A stretch of 64,000 bases of DNA from Tolypocladium sp. Sup5 PDA-1 (taxonomy: Eukaryota; Ascomycota; Sordariomycetes; Hypocreales; Ophiocordycipitaceae): contig JPHH03000019.1 of assembly GCA_000750105.3 (NCBI GenBank), positions 372,001 through 436,000 on the forward strand, in the 5' to 3' direction. The notes under the pieces were generated by a model. It was given only the letters and a program-made list of their open reading frames with translations. It was not told where the DNA came from and ran no database searches. The position numbers were made by a program, and so were the translations under genes. Of the stretch, positions 21,393-32,702 are shown in pieces; the first letter of the stretch is position 1, and each line of letters begins with the position of its first letter.

Positions 21393-23208
21393 TTACAGCT
21401 CTGAAGGCGCAGAATCCACCTCTCCGTCGAGCGCGGCGTTGAAGTTGCGGATGAGGTCGTAGTAGAACCGGACGCCCTCCATGTGGCCCTTCATCAGGAT
21501 GCGCTCGTCAATTGTGTGAATGGCGTCAAACTCGCCCATGCGGATGGGGCTCCATCTATAGACGTGGGGGGTGAGGTCTGAAAGCCATCAGCATAAACAT
21601 ACGACATCTGCAGGTCATGGTTTCTTACTCAGATAGTGGCGAGTGTCCGTGTTGCCAGTCATGGTCTGGCCCGCAGGGACCACAGTACCGTCCTTGAACG
21701 CGAAGGTGTGTCTGATGGTACCGGAAAAGACATCCCAGATGGGTCCGTCGGTGGGCGAGATGGGCGTCGAGTTGCTGGCCTCGCTCTTCCTAATCACCAG
21801 CGTGCCGTTGTAGTCGACGTCGGAGCGAGCCTTGAGCGAACCGGGATCAGCTCTCGCGGCGAATTTGTGATAGCTGTCGTCGCCCTCAAATGCCTGGACC
21901 TTGATGCCATACTCGGACACAATGCGCTCCGCGTACTTGACCACGTTGTGCTGCACCTGGAGAATGCTGTCCTGGGGCGCGACACGGTAGTTGACGCCAA
22001 GAGTAGTAACCTCGGGCATGGCGTTGATCTTCTGGCCACCGCTGATGATGTCGACGGCTTGCGAGGTCTGAATCAGATAGCGGAGGTCAAATCTGGCGTC
22101 GACCATCAACTGCGCGAGGCCCTCCAGGTCTCCCTTGTTGACCAGGTCGGTAAGCTTGGGAATGGCCTTGGGGGAGTAGCGGGCCTGGCACTGGAGATGC
22201 TTGTGAATGGGGCCGTCCTCGATGACCTTGGGCGTGTACGGGTTGGCTTCCAGCTTGTTGATGATCTGCGACATGATGCCGATGCCCGTGTGCGGGAAGG
22301 GAATCGAGCTATGGCCGCCAACGACGTGCAGCTCGAGCCAGATGTCGACGTGGCCCTTTTCGTAGACGGCGGGCAGGGCGTACAAGGCGTCTCCGAGATC
22401 CTGCAGGCCCAGGCCGCCTTCGTCGAGGATCATGGCGATGCCGTTCTCGCCGTACCTCTTGACCAGGTGCTCGGAGATGGTGCCCGCGCCGCGGTAGCCG
22501 GAGCATTCCTCGTCGAAGCCAAAGGCGAGGAGGATGGTGCGCGCCGGCTTCCAGTCTGGGTCCGAGAGCAGCTCTTCCATGGCAGACATGATGCCCGTCA
22601 AGCTGTCCTTGTCGTCCATGGAGCCGCGGCCCCATAGCCACTCGCCGTCAAAGTAGGCGTCGAACGGGGGATGGGTCCATGTGGCTGCGTCCGCCACGGG
22701 GACGACGTCCTGGTGGGCGGCGAGCAGGATGGGCTTCAGGTCCGAGTTGGAGCCCTCGATGGTGTAGAGCAGGCCAAAGGTGTTGATCTTTTCAAGCTTG
22801 GCTCGCTCGTGTCTGCGGCAGTTAGAAGACCGTTTGCGTTTTGGCTTATCGAGATACTGACACAATCGGGTACGTCTCCTCCAGGACGTCGTGGATATCG
22901 TAAAAAGGGAGCCAGCGGTCGTCCTCATCAAAGGGGCCGAGGTCATCGTAGCAGATGGAAGGGACTCTGACAAGCGCTTGGTGGCGCTCAACCTGCCGGT
23001 TGAGTGATTTCTTGGAAGAGAAGAGATCCGTGGCAGATGGCAGGCCATCGCGAGACGGGTCAAGCGCAGGAGGGAGGTCACACTTGAAGCTCGACTTGGA
23101 GCCCGAAGACAGCGGGCGCTGGCCGGAGCCGGGGACCGGAGGCGGCACGAGCGCCGCAACGCCGCTCGCCACGACTCCGGCGAGCAACGATAGCTTCATG
23201 AGGGCCAT
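21393..23208 (-). CDS. M20-family carboxypeptidase (CPS1/Gly-X type)
   Basis: Three exons on the minus strand: 23208-22862, 22812-21629, 21577-21393, together 571 residues. Donors are GTCAGT and GTAAGA, and the phases join TYPIV-HERAKLEKINTFG and DTRHYL-NLTPHVYRWSPIRM. The start MALMKLSLLAGVVASGVAA is a signal peptide or anchor. Metallopeptidase M20 hallmarks: AAHQDVVP (H149, D151), the bridging aspartate in GRGSMDDK, the general-base FDEECSG (E217/E218), ILDEGG, the dimerisation-region HVVGGHSSIPF, and a C-terminal IHTIDERI histidine in the last exon. Layout and length fit vacuolar carboxypeptidase S and secreted fungal Gly-X carboxypeptidases, two-zinc enzymes that release C-terminal residues from peptides. 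The divergent neighbour is a GNAT gene, with no evident functional link. Confidence 0.93.
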
Positions 23209-24080
23209 GGCAAGGTCGGTTCACGCGACGATTCAGGCTCTGGCTGGGGACGTTGGGCAATGAGATTGAGTCACGCCCGCAGCATTCCGTGGTGAGGAAA
23301 AGTCCAAGTCGCAGAGGCGCAATCGAAGCTGAGCAGGGGGACGTGGAGCAGCGTGATTAGCGGGACCGGCTACCGGAGCCGTGGCCGGACCACCCCGGGG
23401 CCCCAGCGGCTGTCTCAAAGGGGCAGGAGACGAGGCGAGCGACGGGATTGGTAATGCTTCGGGCGGAATTCGGATCCAGAGCCGATGGAATTGAGTTGCA
23501 GTTTCGCATGTAACCGCTTTCAGTGAGCGTAAACGGGGTTTGCGTGTCGGTATATGCCCTGTGCAGTTGCTTGACTTGCATCCTGTTTACGTGCAGCATC
23601 ACGGGAACTCTCTCTGCAAAGCAACTCCGTAACAACGGACCTTTTCCATGGGCTCCGTGGACTCCGCATTTTCATGACATGGAAGCAGTGCGGGGGCCTC
23701 CACAATTGGCGATCAAAAGCATCGAAAAGTTGCGCCAAGCTGGGGTCAAGGAGGCTGAGCCAACGTGCCTCGGTCCATGATGAGCGCCGATAGCCGTTTT
23801 GGGTTTCCGGTTCTTCAATATTCGACTAGGTTGATGAGTGCAAATGGAAGAAACAAACATGTTTTGCATCGGAAAGTGACAGTTGCGGGTGAATTACAGT
23901 CCACCATGTGGCAAAATATGTAATTAACGCGGTCAGACGGGGGTTGCTGCGCCTTCTGTCAACGTCGGATGAGGTCCACAGTGACATGGCGCTTTCCAAC
24001 ATCTCCAACTTCCTTCAACCCCGTTTGGCTCAGCCACCCGAAACACCACAGACCACTTGTGCGCAAAGTGAACGGGAGCC
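23209..24080. other. Divergent promoter region, M20 peptidase and GNAT genes
   Basis: Shared upstream region of two divergent genes. No additional coding sequence recognised, and no strong TATA element was assigned. Confidence 0.45.
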
Positions 24081-24599
24081 ATGTTTACCATCAGGCCAGC
24101 CACGGCGGCTGACGTCCCTCTCCTCCCCGCAGTCGAGCGCTCAGCCGCACAGGCCTTCAACCAAATCCCACTCCTCGCGTGGATCGCAGACGACGACGGC
24201 CAGTCCGAGCAGCGCCATCTGGAACTGATACAGAGCGGCGCCTCGTGGGTGGCGGTCGACAATGCATCAGGCGCACCACTTGGCTTCCTAAACGGCCAGC
24301 TCTTGGATGGAAATCTTCACATTTGGGAAATGTCCGTCGACAAGGTTCACCAGGGGAAAGGCATCGGGCGAGGTCTCATGGACCATGCGAGGCACTGGGC
24401 GACAAGTCAAGTTCTCCCGGCCATCACCCTTACGACGTTCCGAGAAGTGCCGTGGAACGACAAGTTTTACGCGTCTATGGGCTTCACAACGCTTTCCTCC
24501 TCCGAACTGACACCCGCGTTGAGCCGTGTTCTTGGGAACGAGGTACGCGACGGCTTGCCCGGGGAGAAGAGATGTGCAATGCGGCTGTTGCTCATATGA
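24081..24599 (+). CDS. GNAT-family N-acetyltransferase (172 aa)
   Basis: Single-exon gene with ATG at 24081 (GAGCCATGTTT). The order of GNAT elements is clear: beta-1 MFTIRPATAADVPLL, a helix with AFNQIPLLAW, then WVAVDNASGAPLGFLNGQ, the beta-4 strand LHIWEMSVDKVHQGKGIGRGLM containing the acetyl-CoA pyrophosphate loop QGKGIG (family Q/R-x-x-G-x-G/A), and TTFREVPWNDKFYASMGF in the C-terminal half. Size is normal for a single-domain GNAT. It should acetylate a small amine or amino acid using acetyl-CoA; the substrate cannot be read from sequence. Confidence 0.9.
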   Translation: MFTIRPATAADVPLLPAVERSAAQAFNQIPLLAWIADDDGQSEQRHLELIQSGASWVAVDNASGAPLGFLNGQLLDGNLHIWEMSVDKVHQGKGIGRGLMDHARHWATSQVLPAITLTTFREVPWNDKFYASMGFTTLSSSELTPALSRVLGNEVRDGLPGEKRCAMRLLLI

Positions 24600-25121
24600 C
24601 AACACCATTGGAATTCTCTGGCACCTGCAGATTCGTAACCATGGGTCAAATTTCCATTAGAGGCCTGACACCACCGGACTTGTCCTGGAGCATCTTGGGC
24701 GATCCATGCCAGGTGGCTGCTGGTACAAGAGCCGGTGGGTTGACAACCAACCACTAACAAGAGGGCTTACTATGTCTTGCATCAAGATGCCGGTCAACCT
24801 CGAAGGCTGGAGAGCCGAAGAGCTATGTCCAATCGCCATTTCCTGGCACATTTTGTCTATCCATGTCAGATAATGTCGACAAGAGGAACCGCATAAAACA
24901 CGGATCCCATCCCCGTCCCAGACGCAACGAACGAGTGATGGTGCCTTTGAAAAACCCCGCGACGAACGATGTAGTATCTATTACAGAGATTGCTCAGGAG
25001 AAAATCACTAGGACCGGCAGGATGGGGTCGCGGGTATTGCCACTGGTATTTGCTTCTCAGCCCAGAGTTTCAACTTGCTCTACTACGACAATACAAGTAG
25101 TAATTACCACCATCACTTTCT
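24600..25121. other. Convergent spacer
   Basis: Lies between the 3' ends of the GNAT gene and the uncharacterised minus-strand gene. Nothing further supported. Confidence 0.4.
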
Positions 25122-25733
25122 TTACCACGAGCTACGTCTTGGAGCCTGAATGGTAGGAATATCGTCATCCTTGCCCTTGACCATGTCCTCCCCGAGGATC
25201 ATAATGCCGCAAAGGGTCTCCGTGTCCCGGTCAGCGACGTCGGTGCCGTAGACGAGCTTGGCGAAGATCTGGAGCTGCGCGGGGAAGAACTCATCTTGGT
25301 ACCACTCCGCGATTTCGCCCTCGTTGGGGAGGTACTCGAGGGAATACCAGTTGGACATGTCGTCGTCGCGACCGGCCAGCACTGTGCATCGGACTGCGTG
25401 AACACAGTTCCATTCCTGCGGCAGAAGCCCAGGGACTGCTTCAGCAAGGCGCAGGAACTTGCGGAGACCGTCTGCCACCTCGCGTTTCTCTTCGTCAGGG
25501 ACGCGGCGGGGCTTTCCCCCGAGGTCTCGCTCCGTGGCAAGTCGCAGTCGATATGAGTCCATCAGCAGCTTGAAGACGTCGGTCCAGCAGCGACCCTCGA
25601 ACCAGGTGTTGTAGCGCATGCGAGTAAAGGCAAGGGCCACTGGATCATCCAATCCAGTCGTCGGCGAGAGCATCGATGGAAGGATTGCTTTAGGCTGATA
25701 GTCTTCGTCCTTGGTCTGCTCCTGAGTCGACAT
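25122..25733 (-). CDS. Uncharacterised conserved-looking protein (203 aa)
   Basis: Single-exon frame from ATG at 25733 to TAA at 25122-25124. I do not recognise a domain. It looks like a real soluble protein: balanced composition, alternating helix-like segments (ALAFTRMRYNTWFEGRCWTD, KLLMDSYRLRLATERDLGG), several Trp and Tyr residues, and an acidic NWYSLEYLPNEGEIAEWYQD stretch followed by FFPAQLQIFAKLVYG. No signal peptide or membrane segment. The start lies in a normal context (AAGATGTCGAC) and no internal stop or splice signal is needed. It is isolated between gene-poor spacers, so context gives no function. It could be a fungus-specific family. Confidence 0.65.
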   Translation of the reverse strand: MSTQEQTKDEDYQPKAILPSMLSPTTGLDDPVALAFTRMRYNTWFEGRCWTDVFKLLMDSYRLRLATERDLGGKPRRVPDEEKREVADGLRKFLRLAEAVPGLLPQEWNCVHAVRCTVLAGRDDDMSNWYSLEYLPNEGEIAEWYQDEFFPAQLQIFAKLVYGTDVADRDTETLCGIMILGEDMVKGKDDDIPTIQAPRRSSW

Positions 25734-28685
25734 CTTGACGCGTTGTGTTGCTAGGAGTGCGTGTTTTGCTATCGGGTAGAAGTTGGTCTATGGCATATGC
25801 CCGGACAGATGATGGCATTGACGGACGAAAATCACGTTGGGAAGACTTTTCCGAGGAATGCCTCGTCTTTCAATGATGTCGAAGATGGTCAAAGAGAGTC
25901 GTCGAGGGACAATGTTCTTCGACGATGGATATAAGGCCGCCCGACAGACGCGGTTGCATGTGTCCAGCAAATTTTCAGAACGAAACAGGGGCAAAAGTCC
26001 AGCCTTCGGCGGTTGGTCCTGTTGTTCAGGGCAAAAGTAAAGACAGTGAATAGAACAGGTCGTGCCAGTGCGTTGCCCAGCGCCAGCTCATTCTTGTTGC
26101 TATGCGAACTGGCTGTTCACTACATGTTGTTCTTCCATCATGCCACAGCATACTTTGCCCTGCTATGATACACTCCTGATAGACTGCTTATGCATTACGT
26201 TGCACCTTCGGGATCCCTTGGACCCTTGGCTGTTGAGCACATGACGTTGCTGGTTGTTTGTAGTAACGAGAGTGTTCGATATCAGATCCTGAACACTTCA
26301 TGCAAGCAGCCGCCGTTGCAGTACTTGGCCAGCGGCGAATCAGAGTGCTGGGTAAAACGACTCCATTTGTCCCCGCTCTCTGCTGCCAATACCAAACGGG
26401 CTGTTCGTACTCTGAGCCCTGTCTCCGGGCCCTGGTGACGTATCAACTTAGATGCGGCTCCTGGAATACCGAATATACTTTTGGGAAGAACGTTGCTCGT
26501 ATTTTTCTCCTGGTGAGCCGCTCCCTCTCGTCAACTCTTCGCCGGCGCCGCCACTCTCGCGGGGTCGACTCCCTACTCCCCGCCGACAACTCGCTTCCAC
26601 CGTTTTCGAACATCAAATCTACTCTTTTCGCAGGTCTACAAAGCTCCATGCGCAAATCCGCTGGCTTCCAGACGTCAATATCTGATACAGGGGGAATAGT
26701 AATGCGACTACGGCAAGGGACGGTAGGTACGAGACGGCTGTCCTGCTTGGGATCCCTACAGGTAGGCTAAGCAACACCTCAGGTTCAAACAACCCAGATC
26801 TACGACTTAAGAATAACGATACGGCTTTTTTTTTTAAAACAAAAATCCAAGTTAACTCCCAAGTACTTCTATATGAACCAGAACACCCATGCCTTGTTTG
26901 TACCAATCAGCGATAGAGCCCTGTCATCTCAGTGCTTCCTGATTTGGCATCTGCAAGGCTGCAAGTACACTCAAATATATTGTGCCGCAAAACACAAACT
27001 ATACACCGGAAAGCACACAACCAGCTATAAATATGCTTCTCGAAGGACTCGGGAGCCGCGGCCTTTGGGGGAACCGGCATTCAGCCTCACGTTAAATCCG
27101 AACGAGAGCTGAGCCCACCGCCAAGATGCCTCGGGTCGAGACGGTTCCAAGATGTCAGCGAGCAAAATCGTATTTCCCGATCAAGTCAGGCCATATTGTC
27201 TGTAAAAGTTGAGAATCAGTTGCCACGAGTATCTGCTCCGACTATCACCGGTTACCACGGCGCATTCTGCAGACTACCCCAGGTTACCATGCAGCATTCC
27301 GCTCGCCCCAAAACCCAGTCTGCCTTGGAGTCGGAAGCTGAACGTGGTATCATCGAGACCAGATTCACCAAAATTATTGTGAATGGATAGCCGGTTTCAG
27401 AAACTACCATGCCCGTGGCCATACAAACATATGGACAATAAGTTTCCTGTTATTCAGGAACGACATACGCAAGGGCGTCCACGGCGTCGCGTCGCCAATC
27501 GGCTCCGGAATGTCCGCGGACGAAAGTGTGGATCCTGCCGTTAGGCCAGTGCTTTTAAGAAGATTTGGCCAACGGCGCTCAGTAATAGTGGGCACTCGGA
27601 GTCAAGCGGTCTCCAATTCCCGATCCATCTCCCGAGCATTCCGGCCCCCCCGGCAGGCCCAGGCTCCCGGCCGGGTGTGGCACGGACAGCAGGGTCTCAT
27701 CCACCGTCACGGCAGCGAAGGCATTGCACGTGGATGCAATGTCTACAATGTGACGGCCTCGCTTAGCAAGATGAAGCTAGAAGCAGGTTGTGCCATCGGA
27801 ACACGAATTTGGTCCTGGTACATGCAGTCTTGCAACAATTTGTGGCGAAACACGACTTGCTCCAGAGCCTAGGAAACTGCCGTGGAGATGCCCCTTCGAG
27901 AAAGGGACGGACGAGCTGGCGTTCACAGTGCCTGTGAGCCTCGCCCTTGGCTTAGAAATACAACCTGCAAAGCTGCAAAGGTTGCCGAATGAGATTGATA
28001 CCCCAATATCTGATTTGAAAGCACGGACACCGCAAATGCCCCCCTCACAGAGCATGCTTGCAGGGCAGCCCAAGGTTCACTCAACCCAAGCCGGGAATAA
28101 AACCCAAACCCTTATCCGTAGAAAGCCCTTGGAAAACGTGGGCGTCAGAGCCGTTGGTGCCAATCACACACTGACGTCAAGACATCTGGATGACGGATGG
28201 TGCCACACGCTAAGGGCCATGGGGATGGGACGTCAACCGCTTATCCCCGAACCATCGCAAACGCGAGCACCGACCCATGGAGACGGCGCGTGTCATGGAA
28301 GTTGGAGTCGGGAAAAGACACTATTGGTGTGGCGCCGAATTGCCGCCGGAGCCGATTTTTCAAGATTATTTATTATACTTGGCCGCGCCCGTCACCGTTG
28401 CGCTTCAAAGACTTTGGTGATGCAAACGCGAGCCCGGACGGCGGGCAGAGAGACCTATACCAGACGCTTTGATGTGCATATTTCGCCACATATATCGAGA
28501 CGAGCGAAACCGCCAGCACGATACTACTCTCTGTTTTATATCTCTGGAGAAGGCATTGTTGGGAAGGTAAAAGACTCTGGTTAACGGTTCAACACCTTCC
28601 GTAATAGCCTCCACGAAGGGGTCATCCGCAAACCGCCCCCCCCCCCCCCCCAACACCACATCACCTCACGGTGACAACCGCCACC
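25734..28685. other. 2.95 kb gene-poor region
   Basis: No supportable gene. One 265-codon open frame near 27790-28584 lacks an ATG near its start and any family signal, so it is treated as chance. The region is less GC-rich than the genes, with A/T runs (a 9-base T run near 26828). It ends in a 16-base C tract just before the MFS start. Degenerate transposon sequence is possible, but no terminal repeats were found by eye. Confidence 0.45.
28636..28651 (+). repeat. 16-base C homopolymer in the MFS leader
   Basis: Sixteen consecutive C residues lie 34 bases upstream of the ATG at 28686, probably inside the 5' leader. The length is likely polymorphic and prone to sequencing error. Confidence 0.7.
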
Positions 28686-30454
28686 ATGGGCGCAATAACC
28701 CGCATCCTCTCCCGCCCCGTCAACAAGCCCTACCGCACCAAGCACCTCGACGAAGCCGACCGCGAGCCGCCCTACCTCAACGCCAACGGCAACGTCGACT
28801 TCCGCCCGGGCGACGTCGAGAACCCCAAGAACTGGTCCACCCCGCGCCGCTGGGGCGTCACCGTCTCCGCCGTCATGCTCGTCATGAACGCCACCTTTGC
28901 GTCCAGCTCGCCGAGCGGCTGCCTGGGCAGCATCACCAAGGAGTTTGGCATCTCGACCGAGGCCGCGGGGCTGACCATCACGCTCTTCCTGCTCGGGTAC
29001 TGCGCGGGCCCGCTGGTGTTTGCGCCGCTGAGCGAGCTGTACGGGCGGAGGTGGATCTTTTACATCAGCTTTACGCTGTATATCATATTCAACTTCCTGT
29101 GCGCGTGGGCGCCGAACTTTGGGGCTTTGCTGGTTGGGAGGTTCATCACGGGGACGCTCGTGTCCGCGCCGCTGAGCAATGCCCCTGGTGTGCTGGCGGA
29201 CCTCTGGAACCCCATCGAGCGTGGAAACGCCATGGCTGGCTTCTCGGCCATGGTGTGGATCGGCCCTGCTCTCGGCCCCGTCATATCGGGCTTCCTCGAG
29301 CTCAAGAAGAACTGGCGATGGAGCTTCTACGTGCTGCTCTGGCTGGGAGCCGCCACCTGGGTGCTCATGCTCACCATCCCCGAGACGCACGCCCCGACCA
29401 TCCTGCGCCACAAGGCAAAGCGCATCCGCAAGCTCCAGATCCCCGGCTACGAGAACGTCAAGGCGCCGGCTGAGGAGCAGGACCGCTCGATCAAGACGGT
29501 GTACAAGATTGCGCTGACGCGGCCGTGGATCATCCTCTTCGACACCATCTCGTTCCTCTGCGCCATCTACATGTCCGTCGTGTACACGCTGCTGTACATG
29601 CTCTTCACCATCTACCCGATCGTCTTCCAGGAGAAGCGCGGATGGAATGCGGGAGTGGGCGAGCTGCCCCTGATCGGCACCGTCATTGGCGCTGTGATAG
29701 GTGGCTTCGTGGTCATGTACGATACCCAGCGCCGGACGAGGAGGATTCAAAAGGGCAAGGCAAAGATGGAGGACATGCAGCCAGAGGACCGTTTGCCGCT
29801 CGCCATGATTGGCGGAGTTGGCTTTGCCATTACCATGTTCTGGCTGGCATGGTCAGCCGAGTACAAGTGCGTTCATCCATCGCTCTTCAGCCGACTTCCG
29901 TGTGCAATACATGCTAACAGCATCACAGTTCCGTCCACTGGATCGTCCCGACACTCGCCGGCGTCTTCCTGTCAACCTCCCTGCTCCTCATTTTCGTCGG
30001 CTACCTCAACTACCTCGTCGACACGTACCTCATGTACGCCGCCTCCGCCATCGCCGCCAATACCATCGCCCGATCCGCCTGCGGCGCCGCCGCGCCTCTC
30101 TTCACGCACCAGATGTTCGAGGCCCTCGGCGTCGGCGGCGGCGGCAGCCTTATCGGCGGCGTGGCCACCGTGCTGGCCGTCATCCCCTTCATGTTCTACA
30201 AGTACGGCAAGCAGATCCGCGTCCGCAGCAAGTTTGCGCCGACGAGCGAGAAGAAGGAGCAGCGCGTGGCGGACGAGGAGGCTGCGAATCCGACCGACTA
30301 CGAGCTGGAGAGTCCGTCGCAAATGGACAGTGCTAGCACGATGGCGCCGACGGAGCAGAGCCATAACCAGCACAACCCGTCGCAGGACAGCGGTGTCTTG
30401 GGGCAGGCCAATGTGCTGCACCCTGCGAGCGAGCAGACCAAGGAGCAAGTCTGA
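28686..30454 (+). CDS. MFS transporter, drug:H+ antiporter type (DHA1-like)
   Basis: Two exons, 28686-29866 and 29929-30454 (568 residues). The 62-base intron has donor GTGCGT and a CTAAC branch, and joins SAEY-NSVHWIVPTLAG within a membrane helix pair. The N-terminus is cytosolic with DVENPKNWSTPRRW, a hallmark of fungal DHA1 carriers just before helix 1. Motif A appears as GPLVFAPLSELYGRR after helix 2, and motif C-like GPALGPVISGFLE in helix 5, typical of antiporters. The central loop and the second six helices are complete (LLLIFVGYLNYLVDTYLMYAASAIAANT near the end), and a hydrophilic tail of about 80 residues follows. Such carriers export drugs, polyamines or metabolites from the plasma membrane. 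The actual substrate is unknown. Confidence 0.92.
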
Positions 30455-30841
30455 GATGTGAAGAGCTATACCCTGTGGAGATGGAATGATATTGGGGATG
30501 GCATTCACGGCGGAACCGACGCTTAATATACTGCAGCAAATCCGCAAGGAGATGAGTGGGGATACTTGGGCTATTGAAATACTCCTCTTGATTTAAACAT
30601 AGAAAGCGACTCATATAATATACCATCTTTTTTCCAACAGTCTGAGAGAGCTGCTCCCAATAGTGTTCAAGTCACAGTCACAGCGGAGGTGCCGTAATTC
30701 AAGCGGAAGGAGTTAGTAGGACTACTCCCTAATCTATGCAATAGTAACAGTACTACAAAGTATACAATACGGCTCCAGCCAACACTCCATGTCCCGAGCG
30801 TTCCTCGAGTATCCAACATCCCTGCTTCAAGAATCGTGGCA
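30455..30841. other. Convergent spacer between two MFS genes
   Basis: AT-rich 3' flanks of two convergent transporter genes. No other feature supported. Confidence 0.45.
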
Positions 30842-32702
30842 TTACGCATTCTCTCTCCTGTCCTCGGCAACCGCATCGTTGCTGTCGCTGCCATCCTTTT
30901 CCCCAGGCGAGCGCCCGCTGACGTTTCGGAAATGCGTGTCGTCCCTCTGCTTTCTCGTGATGTAGCCCGGAGGCACCCACTTGGAACTTCTCCAGGGCTG
31001 GAGGCCCTCCTGGCCGTACATGAGGTCGACATTCTCGAGGCTGAGCGTGCGGGATTCGTAGAGGAAGAACCAGACGAGGACAGCGGCGGCGAGGTTGGTG
31101 CCGAAGAAAACGAAGCCGTATGCGTATGAGATGCCCTCGGTGGCCAGAGGGGTGAGGAAGCCAATCATGACTACACAACGGTCAGCCTCACATTACTTGA
31201 AGTAGCTATGCCGGGATGGATAGAAGATTGACTCACAGTTGCCAAGCCAATTGCCAGCAGTAGCAAGAGACGCCTGTTTGGCACGCGTGCGAAGAGGGAA
31301 CGTCTCGCCGATGACGACCCAAGCCATCGGCCCCCAGGTCCCAGCAAAGGAGGCGATGAACATGCAAGCAGAGACAATCATCACTATTCCTGTCGCCTTG
31401 CTCTCGCTCGGCGGGTGTGTCGTACCGACGGACGCAAAGATCAGCAGCCAAACGGCCTGCCACAGCGCGCCCAGGAAGAGCGGCCAGCGTCGGCCATACT
31501 TCTCCACGACATACAAGCCGTAAAAGGTCATCGCGACGTTGACCGCACCGAGGATCAGCTGTGTGAGGATCGGGTCGCTGATACCTGCCGACTGGAAGAT
31601 GGTAGCTCCGTAGTAGAAGAAGTAGTTGACGCCCGTCCATTGCTGCAGGAAGTGGATGCTGATGCCCAGCAGGGTGCGGTAGACGAGCTTGGGGATGTCG
31701 GAGCCGGGGGTGAAGCACTCAAGCCAAGTGCCGTTTCCAACCTGGCGCTCCTTTTCGAGGATCTCCTTCATCTCATTGAGGTCGTCCTCGACCAGGGCGT
31801 TGTGGGGGTCGTGCTTCAGCCCGCGAAGTCGAGCCAAGGAAGTCCTCGCCGCGTCCCAGTCGCCGCGGCCAGCCAGCCATCGTGGGGATTCGGGGACCGT
31901 GAGAATGCCGATGCCGAGAGGCAGGGAGAAGAAGATTCCTATTCCAATGACGATTCGCCACGACGCGCTCGAGTCTTCGATGTTGCGGACGCCGTAGTTA
32001 ATGATGTTGGAGACGAGGATGCCAAAGGTGATCATGAGCTGGTACGAGGCGACGACGGCGCCGCGAATCTCTTTTGGCGACGACTCGGACTGGAACATGG
32101 GGACACCGACGGACAGGTTGCCGATGCCCAGACCGGCGGTGAAACGGCCCATCATCATATGAACCCAGCTGTCCATGGCCGTGATCTGGATGATATTACC
32201 AAGGATGAAGACGACCACGCCAAAGGACATGCTCTTCCGTCTGCCCCACCAGTCTGCGGTGCTGCGCAAGAGAAGTTTGTGTCAGCTGTATACGCAACGT
32301 TGTAGAAATCGGCCGGTCTTGAACGGGACGACGAGCAGGTGACGTACTAGGCTCCGGACAAGGCGCCTATCAAGCAGCCAATGCTCATGAGAGAAACGAG
32401 GAGAGACTGTATGATCGGCTGCCAGGCCTTGGTTCCGTTGTCTTGTGTCTGCGCGAATCGATTCATGAAGTCTTCGAAGAGGAGCATGGCCGAGATCTGA
32501 CCCGTGTCATAGCCGAAGAGGAAGCCACCGACCGAGGTGGTGGCCCCCAGGATGAGGGCCTCGACACCGCATTCAGCGCCATTGATTTTGATGGATCTGT
32601 CGAGAAGTTGCAGTTAGCTTCATGCTCCAATCGAAGCGCTACCAAGCGCCGCCCTTTGACAAGATCGTGCATGTCGAGCAGGACTTACTTTCTCCCCAAC
32701 AT
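30842..32702 (-). CDS. MFS sugar transporter (hexose type)
   Basis: Four exons on the minus strand: 32702-32689, 32596-32348, 32261-31237, 31170-30842, in consistent phase, giving 538 residues. The first exon encodes only MLGR and two bases of a lysine codon. Exon 2 holds helix 1 with GGFLFGYDTGQISAM, a sugar-porter signature. Later signatures are TADWWGRRKSM after helix 2, GRFTAGLGIGNLSVGVPMFQ, the PESPRWLAGRG motif after helix 6, QQWTGVNYFFYYGATIF in helix 7 (the QQxxGxN hexose-binding motif) and a C-terminal YESRTLSLENVDLMYG in place of PETKG. The extended head with GAECGVEALILGATTSVG resembles high-affinity glucose carriers of the RGT2/HXT type. It should import hexoses across the plasma membrane. 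Its exact sugar is not deducible. Confidence 0.93.

Noticed and set aside
27790..28584. 265-codon open frame in the gene-poor region
   Set aside because: Begins with TTG, has no ATG near the start, no domain, and no splice partners. I cannot support it as a gene.
28581..29750. 389-codon minus-strand open frame opposite the drug-type MFS gene
   Set aside because: Composition is that of a mirror frame (Arg/His/Glu/Gly-rich), and the plus strand encodes a clear transporter.
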